A stretch of DNA of 64,000 bases from Serinus canaria (taxonomy: Eukaryota > Chordata > Aves > Passeriformes > Fringillidae): assembly GCF_022539315.1 (NCBI RefSeq), contig NC_066316.1:64089994-64153993 (forward strand), read 5' to 3'. Position numbers and translations under genes: made by a program. Position 1 is the first letter of the stretch. The number at the start of each line of letters is the position of its first letter. Below the pieces are notes generated by a model, which was not told where the DNA came from, made no database searches, and saw only the letters and a program-made list of their open reading frames with translations. Below, one piece after another: positions 46,328 through 58,772 of this stretch.

Positions 46328-48370
46328 TCAAAACTCTCTGCAGCATTTTGTTCAGAGTGACCTCTCTTGTGCAGAGGTATTGCTTTCCAGGATTTCAAAA
46401 ATGCCCTGTTTTGTCAGTTTACCCAACACCTCTTGCTTCTAGAAGTGTATGATAACAACCTTCTTGGAGGGGCTTACACCACTAGTTACAGAAGGTTGAT
46501 TTACTCTGAGGGTAGAACATGCAGACTTGTGCCCTACAATTTCTCATCCCTAAGGGACCCTACAAGAGAGCTGTTACTGTGTTATGACCCCATAAACCCA
46601 ACTCCCTCCACAGCAACCAAAATCTGTAAATGTATTCAGTATTCACTGTGTAGATATTGATCATACAGAAATGTTGTGCAAATGCTGTTGAGCATTGTGG
46701 AAAAAAGGTTATTTCAAGACTGGTAATTAGATATCCCCCAGGAATTAAATTTAAGGCAAAATCTGCTTTCCAAAAAAGAATAGTAATATTACCTCTGCTT
46801 ATACTCTCAGACTTCTTGCCTGAATATTCAGGATTGTTCCATGCCTGCATTGAGCACTGTATTCAGCTAGGTAGAGAGCAGTTATTTAGGGCATTGTATT
46901 TACCTCCCTCAGGTGTTGGCTCTGGGGGGCCCTGAAACAATATGCTCCTGAATTACTAATTCCAAAGCAATTTGGGTTTTAAAACCTCTAATTTAGAGGG
47001 CTGTTCCCTTACTTTCTTCTGTGCTTACACCACCCATAGGCACACATTTTACTACTGGAATCTTCCCAGGCAGATTATAATTGCCATATTTACAATGGCT
47101 GTTTGTGGAAGTCATCCCATCAGGCTTCAGCAATGCCAACTGTTCCTTCTCCAGGAGATGTTTTTCTTGACTCATTGTTGCTGCCCACACTGATAACATT
47201 GTTATAAACAATTGAAATGTTTTCCTTATTATTATTCTTTACCCATTTGGTTCAGTTTGTTTGTGTTTCTTTCAAGTTGGTACACTTGTTTACCTCCTTC
47301 TCGCTCCCCACGTGTCCCTTGTTTAACATTCTTGTGGTTATTCTCAATCTGGCTCTAACACAGCCAGATGGGTGTGGGAGATGCAGCTGGTCCCATTCTG
47401 CCCAGGGCCCGTTTTCCACTGTCCTAATGTGCAGTTGGGTGTTTCACAGAAACGAATCTTACAGCTTTCCAGAACTTATGCAGTCAGTTGTAGGTTTAAA
47501 ATCTTTTTGTTTTCACATTCTCTCTTGGTGTTTATAGCCATACAGCTCCACCTAATCCAGTATTTTTTTTGTTACAGCACATATCATGCTAACGTGCCAT
47601 AACTATGTTGTAAATTCTGTTCCCTCTTGCTCCTTAATGCTGCCCCAAAGAGCACCTGACCCATTCTGACCTTGCGGAAGCCCCCAACCACTGAGGGCCA
47701 TTGGTTTAACTACCAGGACCTGTTGCACAAAGGGGAACCTGAGACTGAAACAAGAAAAGAGCGGAAACTAACGATCAGACCATTTGGGTTTTGTCCAAAA
47801 AAAGTTGTTCTTGGTGTGTTTCATGTCCACTTTTAACTCATTATTCTGGCAGTAAGAACTCATTAGTTTTTTTCCAGTGCCTTTGTAGTAGAAAAAGAGG
47901 CAGTTTTAGAGTCATGACTTCTAAACTCTCTGACAAGTCTCTTAACTCTTTCTCTAACTTTATAGACTAAAAATATGCTATAGCCTCTCCTTTTTTTCTT
48001 TGTGAATTTTCTTTGCTGCTTTGAGTCCAAGATTATTTTGTATGTACTTCAGCAGCTGGAGAAAATGCAGTTATGACCACCAGCAATATCCACTGTTACT
48101 GAGTCAGAAAGGTTTTATCAGCTTAGCTCATAAAAGCCTCCCTCTCTGCATTATAAATGTGGCACATATTTTAAATTTGTATCACTTCCTTTGTTTCTCT
48201 CTTTATGAGGAAAGTTTGAGACTGTCAGCCAGTCTTCACTGTGCTTGATGTTTTCCATTACTGCATCATAACTGATCCTAGCCACCCTCATTTCCTGGGA
48301 ACTACTTATTTAAAATGTGTTTGATTGTTTCTTCCTGCCCATCACTGCCAGGATGGCTGACAACCTTGAG

Positions 48371-48401
48371 CCTTTTTATCCTGCTAAAAAGGATAAAAAG
48401 G
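48371..48401. repeat. 11-bp perfect inverted repeat
   Basis: The arms cctttttatcc (48371-48381) and ggataaaaagg (48391-48401) flank a 9-base loop. It lies deep in the intron and looks like a simple hairpin. The sequence after it (gatctggtgg) gives no hint of a transposon end. Confidence 0.9.
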
Positions 48402-50632
48402 ATCTGGTGGATGTCCTGTTCCTTTAGTTAGATGGAAAGTAGTTTTCAGGGGTGAGATGCTTCATACTTGCATCAGGCAGATACCACCAGAAGGCAAACT
48501 TGGGGCAGGTTAACCCCTTAGTTTTCATCATAGCAGTGCCTCCAGGTGCCTTATGATGCCTCTGAACTCAAAGAATGCTCAAAGTAAGTTAGAGTGTATA
48601 AATGGTAAATGCAATTTGTTTTTATTTTACCTCACCCTGTTTAGAATGCAGATGTTTCCTTGCATAGTAGCCTTATCCTTCAAGTTCTGCTTCTGCTGTG
48701 CCTTGAAAAACATCATCTCTTGTTTGACATTGAAAGTCCAGACACAGATGTAGAATTTGGAATTCCTTGCAGGTTAAAGTAGACAAGAGGGAAGGAATAC
48801 CAGCCAGAGGAAATTACTTCTTTAAAATTAAGTATATTTGTCATCTAGTAAAAGTGTCCAGGAAAATTAAAGAACATAAAGACACATAAGAAAAGACAAA
48901 TAGGCTGTTATATTTTAAAGGATCTCTTCTGGAGAAAAATCCCTTTTAAATATATGATAGGCAGCTTACTCTCCGGTGAACACCAAGGAGAGCCTGACGT
49001 GCAAGCCAAATGTGTGCACACAGCTACAGGGACTCCAGCAAAATCAAGGACATTTAGGATATCTGCTCACAGCAAAACACAGATCTTAAAGAGCCTTTAG
49101 AGCAGGGGAAGGTGATGAATACTTCAGTAATTGTTAGTGACTCTTAGTCCCATCTGTCTTCAGAAAATACTTACTCTGCCTGCTTTAGATATTTCCTCTG
49201 CCTTGCTTTTTTAGCTTCTGTGTTTGGAAATGCAGCATCTTTCCCTAAATAAAATCTACACATCCTGTTCCCACTTCAGTGGTATTTGTAGTAACTTCAG
49301 AAAGGGAGGAAGCAGTTATCTCCTGGCTCTCTCTTGTGGGGGATAAAGCCCCAGGTATTTCTGCCTGACAGCTGTTCCAATACCATCTCCACAGAAAACA
49401 CCTTGTTTCACAGTAGTGTGGTCCTGAGTGAATGCAGCCATCCACAATCCTTACTTTCACTTTCATTGCAAGAAGTTATTTAGGGTTAAGTAGAATTTTC
49501 TGAATTTGGTTTTGAATAATGAGTTGTTTTAAATATAATCATCTTACATTCTCTTTACTCCTTCCTTATACTGTCTGATACCAGAGAGTTGTTGTAAAAG
49601 AGAAGAAAAATTAATAGAGTGAGAATGCTTGTAGCCTTGTTAAATACATAAATTATAAAGAAAAAACCCTATTAATTAATATTTTTAAATATAGTAGTGA
49701 TAAGATAACCAATATACAAATAAGGTATTGGATATCAGTATATTTAAAGAAGTTATGGCTCATATATATGCATAGAGGTACCACCTTTCTATTGCAAACA
49801 TCTAATATAAAATAAAGCCACAAAGTTTATTAAATAGTCTCACTGTATATACCTTCTACAGTTCCAGCATCTTTTTTGCCCTTTTATATATACTCCTCAT
49901 CTGATCTTTTTTCTCCTTCATAAATATAGGACATTGCTGTGGACAGAAAAGAAACTGTATTTTTAGGTGGCCCATGTACTCCTTTTTATTGTGAAACGGG
50001 AATCAGTCATCTGTTTTACACCTTTTAACTGAATAAAGAATTTGGACACTAGCTAGAGGAAAACACACTGGCATTGTTACAGCTAAATTATATTAAGTCC
50101 TGGCTTTCTGTCTACTCCTGTGTAACAGACAAAGCTTTTTCAGAGAGGTAGCAAAGAAAGCTATGACTTCTGCACAAGAGAAACTCAGTCAGAGCCCAAT
50201 ATCAGTGGTTCTCCACTGAAAAATTAAATAATTGCAAAGGGAAACCATATAACTTACACAGAAAATGAAGAGTTGCCTTTCCTTTTTTGAAGGGATTTGC
50301 AGGAGGTAAGGAAAAGACTGATCTTTAGTATGGTGTTTAATTATGTCATAATCATTTTAAGTACCAAAATATGAGCAGGAAAGGTATAGGTAATACAATT
50401 TCCAAAGGCTGAGAGATTGGGAGAGAAAGGCTATTGTTACTTCTATTAAAAAAAGAAAAAGAATATAAGTGAAAATCCATATGTCTTTAAATCCTTATAC
50501 CCATACATCTTTCCTTCTGAAAGCTGATTTGTGTTCACTTTTTATTCATTTATTGTTTTGCTTGTCTTCCTAAATATGAAATTAGACAGGTATGCCTATG
50601 TCTTTTTTTTTTTAAAGAGTTTTTCTATCTAG

Positions 50633-51660
<1,028 letters not shown>

Positions 51661-53908
51661 ATGAAGATTAATTTATACTTTGTTTCATTCCTTGCGTTTC
51701 CAGGACTAGGGCACATGATTTGGTTTTAAATTCCTAAGTTGAATTTTTTAATCAAGTGTTTTGCAGTCTGTTTTCTTTAACAGTAAATTTTTATGAATGT
51801 ACCAAATTAATTATGATAAAACCTTAATCCTCTAATTCAGATTAATACCTTTAGAAGTGAAATAGGGTATCTTCCCAGATTCTGTTAGCCTGCAGTGTCA
51901 TTTTGGCCAAAAAAAAGCAGAAGGTCTGCATGTTACTTGTTTCCTGTTATGCTTTTAATTTGACTGCAAAATTCTTCTCTCCTCTGTGAGGAGATGTACG
52001 CTTTAAGCTGTAATATTTTGCCATGTTGCAAAAAGCCATATTGAATTAAGTATAAAGAGCTTTTTCTTTTTTCTTTTTTTTTTTTTTTTTAATGTTCTAT
52101 GTCAGTTTGTTTTGTGTGTCATCCAGGACAAATCTTGTGACTGTGACAGCCTCTTCTTATGCGGGTCTATCATTACTTGCTGGAGTATCTGATGTATTTC
52201 ACTGTCAATGAAGCCGACATAGGGGTATTTTCATCTCATGCAGACACAACTCTGAAACTGCAGTATTAGTTGAAGTTAGATTAAACTAGTTTCTGTGGAT
52301 TTAGCACATTAGTTAGCAGACCTTAGTTTTTCAGGTTTTGATTAGAATATCGTAATAGAATAAATTGTTTCCTCCCTTTTCTAGGTGGTGTTATTCTTAT
52401 GTCTTTAGTCAAGCTACTGTGGAGTAAAATAAGGTAATCATTTCATATTAAGAAAGGGACTATTAACCTTCTTTATATATTTAGTCCAGTAGCTTTCATT
52501 TGGTTGGTTGGCAAAAAAAAATCCACTCAATGACATTTTCCTGGAAGTTCAGAATTATATCAGATACAGTCTGCTTGTTTTTCTGTTACTTTTGCAAAGA
52601 TTTAGGTAGGTCCAGACTTGACACCAGACTTGATGGTTAATTGCCACAAAGCAATTTGCTGTATCTGTATGACTAAAGAGGGTTGTTCAGATGCCTTGAA
52701 GAAAACCTGCCTCCTCAAAAGAAGTCATTCAGAGAGGAAGTTATCCTGCATTGAACTAAAACTTCCTGACAACACTGCCTTGTCTTAAGTAACAGAAATG
52801 CAACATGCTTTAAAAGTATTCCTTAGAGTAGAGGCCTGGCTTATTAAGAAAGGTAACAGCTTTGCCAAAAATGTTTTGCTCTGTGGCATCACCAAAGGGA
52901 AAATGAAATGAGGCACGATATTCCTGTTTCTACTTGGTTTGAAGTGGTTTACATGATTTTTAAGTCTACCTGTTTTCATTTAGTGGTGGGATGACTTCCA
53001 TACATTTAAGGTAGGAAACACCTGGCTTCCCATTCTGAGAAAGAACATTATTCATTGACTGGACTGCAGTGGACCAAACCTAGCTCTGAACAGTAACGTT
53101 CTTGAATGGCATTTAGTAAGATAGCTCACATGTCCAGCATTGCTAATCACAGCTGAGGGAACACATTTGTTTAAGCTTTAGAGTACATTTTTTCTATGCT
53201 GATAGAGGTCTGCAGTGGAGGTTTTCTTAGGTAGAAGCCAAAAATAACTACTTACACTCTCATATATAGCAGCTGGAAGCTGACCCATAGAGCTTGCCCT
53301 CAAGTCTGTAAGGACAGCACTGCTGTTGCCTCCCCTGCTGACAGAGGAGATGGCACGTGCCACACAAGCTGCCAAAGACACCGGGGTAGAGGACAAGGCA
53401 AGGATCCACTGGTGCTCCAGCACAGGCTTGGCCGAGCTGGCCATTCCTACATGAGAGTATTGGGGCACCTTGGTGAGCCTGGGCTACCCAGCTCTGGGAG
53501 AATGGATAGAAATGGATGAGCAGGTAAAGCCTGCTTACACAGAGCCAGGCACAGCGGCTCAAAGCTTTGTGCTCCACTGTTTTTTAAAATTATTATTTTC
53601 TTTTTTTAAGTATGGATTCCCTCAAGGCACAGCAGCTTTCTGAATCCAGATGAGCAAGGATGAGGTCTTGACTCTCTCCTCTGTTGAAAATCAGAAATTC
53701 TGCTGCTTTTGATTCTCCAGAATTTGTACCAAGTGGAGGACTACAATTCATTGTATTTCTTTATAAATAGTATTTATAAGGGAGATTTTTTTCCATCCCC
53801 TGAATCACCATAGCTGTGGAATAAAACCAAAATACTTCCTCTCTTTTTAACATGTAACAATAATTATTTTTTCCTTAATTATGCTTACTGGGTCACCTGC
53901 TGCTACTG

Positions 53909-53921
53909 CCCCCCCCCCCCC
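53909..53921. repeat. C13 homopolymer in 3' UTR
   Basis: Thirteen consecutive C are followed by acgtgtatgtg. C-rich RNA tracts are typical binding places for poly(C)-binding and hnRNP K proteins, but binding here is only a possibility. The run may vary in length. Confidence 0.9.
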
Positions 53922-55046
53922 ACGTGTATGTGCTGTTTTAGACCTCATCTCAGTTAAATAAATGAGATGAGAAACAGTCTTTGAGAAGTGTTTTTTCTAA
54001 GCCACTTTTCCACATGGTTTTCTTAACCAAGGTTTGCTTCCCCCAGCTGTCTGTAGTGATGTTGCTGGTACTTAGCGAGCTAAAGGGAAAGCAGAGAACC
54101 AGACAGGTCTTCTCCACGTTTCACAAGCAGGCTCCAGTCATGCAGCTCTATGTGCATTGGGTCTTATGTACTTAAATATAAGCATCATGGTTGTTTCCTT
54201 GTAAAATGCATAACGTGGAATTTTCCTTAGCGTGGGAGTTAGGATGATCTGAAAGAGCACAAATTTGATGTGGTATTGGTATTCAGGTTGTATGTACAAA
54301 CTGCACTATACTGTACTTTTTTGTAAAGTAATGTAAGTAGACGAGAAGATTGTACAACGTGTAGATCTGCCAGCTGTAAGAAAAAAACTTTTCATAAACT
54401 GAGACTATATAAGTTTTTCTTTTTTTTTAATAACCCCAAAACACCAAAGTTAGAGCAATCATTTTTGGACAGTCCATATTTACCACTGCTTGTTAGATCA
54501 GTAAGATAACATGCATTTGAATTCCCATTCACTTAACTCACTTCATGGAAGTGGCTAGTGATGGTGACTTTGTGTTCCCAGTCATTCGTAAGAGCAAATG
54601 AAATTGCTCGTTGTTGGGGGGGAGGGGGGCAGAAGACAGGGACATGGACTCGTTATCTTTACATAAACACACTGCCCACACTTCTTCCACTTCTTTGTAG
54701 CATAATAATGCATTTAAAATCTACATATGTTGGGTCCCAAGAGGTAGATCCCTTTAAATGGCACCAATATTGTTTCACAGGGGAAAAAAAAATAATTTTC
54801 ATTGTTTGTGAGATAAATATTGCATATGTGTTGGTTATACACAGATTTTTTGCAATGCCCAATAGCTCACTGTTTCTATGGTAACTTCATACATATCCCA
54901 TTTCTATCATGTATTTAAATTGGTTTTGATTTGTACATATTCCATTTAGTCTTTTCATCTTTATATAAACTGAAATTATGGAATACATTATAGATCAAGA
55001 TGCTTAATTTTTAAGAACTTATATTTGTAAAAATTTCTCTATTGTG

Positions 55047-55052
55047 AATAAA
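55047..55052 (+). terminator. MAN1A1: Likely main polyadenylation signal of MAN1A1
   Basis: A canonical AATAAA lies in the context attgtgaataaagtctttta, followed by T-rich DNA within about 40 bases. Cleavage would be near 55065-55075. A second canonical hexamer at 55258-55263 (tcaataaaattt) could serve as an alternative. Confidence 0.6.
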
Positions 55053-55845
55053 GTCTTTTAATATATCTGTTCAACTGGTTATAGTTTTTCTTACATGTGT
55101 TGCAGAAGTAACTACAGGAATCTGCTGCATATTCTGGTTTAGCTGCTGTACTCACAAATTTTTATCAGTACTCTGTGTACTTGTTAAGCTGCTGTTCTTA
55201 ATTAATGTCAGTGTATAGAATTTCTACCACTGAAATAAGTTTCTAGGAATTTTTGTCAATAAAATTTGGCATATCAAATGTATTTTGGTAGAAAATGAGC
55301 CTGCTAATGAAAAGAGGGAAGCTGGGAAGTGGGAGGTGGCAAGCAATAAGCACAGTGAAGGTCAGCCACTACAATTCATGCTCTGCACACACAAGTGGGC
55401 AGAGCTAAATGCCATTTAGGAGCAAACAGCGCAGTGGAGATGACAAGGCTGTCACAGTGCCCAGTGTTACATGACCATGTAATGAAATCCTGTCGTTAGC
55501 CCATGCTCCAGAGGACAGGGAAACAGTTGTCATAGGAACTGTAACTATATTTTGTTTCAGAAGGACATTAAGATTTCCAATCTAAATATTGAAATAACAG
55601 CTACACCTCCTGGATAACCTTGTTTTCTCTGTTTAGGAGAAAGCTTTCTCCCAAGATGATACTGAAATAAACTGCTGTGGTTTTACAGAACAGTCTCAGT
55701 AGCATCAATTTCTGTCAAAAGACTTACTCATTAGACCTGCTTAAATCATTTTTGAGGGCAGCTCTGAGGTTTTTTGCAGCAGTTTCAGCTACACAATGAA
55801 GTCCTTGGGGCAGTGAGCAGACAGTGCCCTCCTGCAGCTGGCCCC

Positions 55846-55889
55846 AGGACTAGACAAACTGCTACTCAGGACTAGACAAACTGCTACTC
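55846..55889. repeat. Perfect 22-bp tandem duplication
   Basis: The unit aggactagacaaactgctact plus c is repeated exactly, head to tail (55846-55867 and 55868-55889). The identity indicates a recent slippage event just downstream of the gene. Confidence 0.95.
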
Positions 55890-58559
55890 AACAAGGCAAA
55901 CATGAACTAATGCAAACCTTCCTGCAGACTGTGATTCAGAAGAGATGTAAACACAAGCCTGGGTTAGAATTTCAACCAATTCACTCTCCTTAATTGGATG
56001 CTTGGTGTGGTTTGTTTTCTGCAGGGGGAAAGGGAACTGGGACTGAGTAGACAATTAGTCAAGACAAACAGGATTTGCCCCATTTGCATTGCCCTATGGC
56101 CTTGCTCTATCACAAGAGGAACTCAGCGCTCACACGGCAGCATCTGCCATGGAAACAGCCCTTCATCTGATCCGCCTTAATCTTGGGATTAGTCTGTCCT
56201 TGTTGATCTCAAATGCAGGAGGAGAGATTACACATTGGAAAGCAAACTGCCAAACCCAGGAAATGGTCACTGAGATTCAAGAGTCCTGCTCTGAATACTG
56301 CAACAATAGGTACACCACAGGGTTTTGCTCTCTCCTGGTTTATGCACTCATACATGCACAGAGTGGTGGATGGAACAAGTCCCACATCTGCAGAACCCAG
56401 CTGGAGCCCAGCAGGCTGTTAGCATTCAGCATTATTCCAAAGCCAGCACTTTGACCCTCCCGTCTCAGGTACCTGCTCCTGTGTCTGCACCAGCTCTCAC
56501 TCACCCTGTAAACTCACCATAATAAACCCTCCCACTGGAAGTCCCTCTTAAACTTTTCAGGTGCTCTCCAAACTCTGTGCACACTTTGTGACCAAGCTGT
56601 GGAAGGTTGTTTGCCTTTTACCATTCTCATGCTGACATTTTACAGCATCCCTCTCATTATTAATATTTTATGCCTTCATTCCAGTTGTGTGCTGCTTTTA
56701 CATCATCAATCAAAGTAGCTCAGAGCTATTATTAGTTTTGAGCACCTCAAGTTAATAAAAGTTATTAAAAAAAAAAAGTTAATTAAAGGAAAAAGCCAAT
56801 TGGCAGTGTGGTTTTAATGTACTGTAACAATCTTGTCCAGAAAAAATACTATTGTCCACATCTTACTTTAATCCCAAACCTGAACATTTCTCACTAAAAA
56901 AGTGAGAGAACATGCAGACTCTATTTGTGTTTTATACTAAGATATATTTACAGATCTAAGCAAACCTTACAACTATCCACTTCTGCCACACAATTTGATA
57001 GACTGTATTATAGTTCCCAGTATCTAATTCTCACTTCTTTCTGTTCCAAAGCAAAAAATGAGGAGGCAACAGTGTAACACTAAAGTATATGAACATTTTC
57101 CAATAGAGCATTAATTGGCTGGTCATGGTTGAAACCTGCTTGGGCAGTCTTCCATCTTTATATCCATGGTGTCTCCAGAAATGGGCTAACAGGGAGAAAT
57201 TTCTTGCATCAATGAACATTTTTCTTTCTAAAAATAATTTGTACAGCAAGAGAACCAGCTCCATTTAAGTCAGTGGCAAAATTGTTCATTTAAGCAAAGT
57301 CAATTTTTCACTCAGAGAAAACAGTTCCATAGAATTTCACATGGAGACTTGTGGAGTGGATATAGCTTGAGGAACGCTTGAGGTAAAGGCGGCTGACATG
57401 CTGTGCCTCTCTTTTCTTTATTTTTTAATATCCTACAGATTATCTGTTTCTCAAATATGGTTTAGACAATAAACATCATGTATGAATTTATTCTCACTAA
57501 GCAAACTCTCCATCTTCTTATCGCTCAGAGCTGTTTTTTTCACAGTGAAAACAAATCAGTGCCTTCAATTCAGCTGTTGCTTGGCTTCTTTAATGAAAGC
57601 GTGCATGTCTTAACTTGAATAGCTTCGACAAAATTTGAAGCTTTCTTTTCTCTATCATTCTAAAATGTTTTAATACATCACATATATCACTCTGTTTCCA
57701 ACACTGGCTGCCAAATACACACAAATCTTTGGCTTTCATATTTTGCATACAAAATCCTGCAGTCTCTTTCCACTTCCCAGCAAAAATTTTACAGCCAGAC
57801 ACAGTAGCAAGTTCCCATTTTGTGGGACTCCATAAATTCTATGAAATATGCTGACAACTAACAAGCATGACATAAATATTATATGTTAAAATAGAAGTGC
57901 ACTTGTCAAATAAGAGGCTATTTTGGTATGCATTATTAATAACAACCATTTCTACTCTCTAGTGCCATATAGGTAAAGCAAGTTATGTAGACACATTCTC
58001 TTCCTAAAAATTTTACAATATGAGATGAGGTAAATAAATCTAAGTCACCAGGCAATTACTCAAACATGAAAAGGGTGAAAGGGTGTAGGGAGATCAGCAG
58101 TGAAAAGAGTAAGGCAAAATGGGTCACTGAAGGCACTGGGTTGAAAGGAAGATGGCAAAGGGACAATGACATAACTTATAAACAGGAGCTACTACATCAG
58201 GCAAGAAGATCCATGAGAACAGTAAGGTACTTCAGAATGGAGAAGGAGAAGGAATCAGAGATAATGGGAATCACAAGCTGGGCACTTCAAAAGCATCATC
58301 TTCAGGCAGGCCAAGAATTGAAAAATGGCACTTTCTTTCAAGGACTGGAGCTCACAGAGCAGACATGCTACAGAGGGAAACTGGAGTGTGCCTGTTCTGC
58401 AAGGGCACTGACTTTGAAAACATTTACTACAACCAGAAATAAAAAAATTCAAAACATCACCCAAATATTACCCTGCACTGTGAGATGATCTTCTGTCCTC
58501 TCAAAACTCCAAAATTCCCCTCCCTCATCATGGTGTATCTATGCATCTCTGTGCTTCCC

Positions 58560-58772
58560 CATGGCACAGGAGGCTGCTGGATGGCTGAACACCTGCCTGC
58601 CCAGGAGAAGCAGCGAATTAATTCCTTGTTTTGCTTTGCTTGTGTATGCAGCTTTTGCTTTCCCTGTCTTTATCTCAACCCATGAGTTTTCTGGCTTTCA
58701 CTCTTGCAGTTCTCTCCCCAATCCTACTGGTGGGGGAATGAGGGAGCCGCTGCCTGGGGTTAAACCACAACA
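58560..58772 (+). mobile_element. Avian ERV LTR, 3' fragment (solo, decayed)
   Basis: The text gcacaggaggctgctggatg, then aacacctgcctgcccaggag, the cgaattaattccttgttttg piece, the phrase ctgtctttatctcaaccca, and finally ggggttaaaccacaaca at 58757-58772 resemble the right half of a common avian endogenous-retrovirus LTR family, from my memory of bird genomes. The terminal aca fits an LTR end. No internal gag or pol sequence lies beside it, so it is best read as a decayed solo LTR. The left boundary is uncertain and the family name was not checked. Confidence 0.65.

Larger units (their letters stand above)
51661..55070 (+). other. MAN1A1: MAN1A1 3' untranslated region (inferred extent)
   Basis: No acceptor or coding potential follows the stop, and the sequence continues as AT-rich 3'-UTR-like DNA to the polyadenylation signal AATAAA at 55047-55052. 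That signal is followed by a T-rich downstream region. Earlier AATAAA hexamers occur at 52359, 53820 and 53957, and a later one at 55258. Features include a T17 run (52074-52090), a C13 run (53909-53921), a G-rich run (54616-54629) and a Pumilio-type tgtacata at 54932-54939. A GC-richer block at about 53165-53580 has no recognisable origin. The extent is inferred, since transcript data are not available here. Confidence 0.65.

Noticed and set aside
46261..46330. Possible processed pseudogene ending in poly(A)
   Set aside because: No coding or gene-like sequence precedes the A16 run, and no target-site duplication was seen.
53520..53580. Phrase resembling the start of a primate Alu (ccaggcacagcggctca)
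   Set aside because: The match is too short, nothing else in the block follows Alu, and the other elements here are avian.
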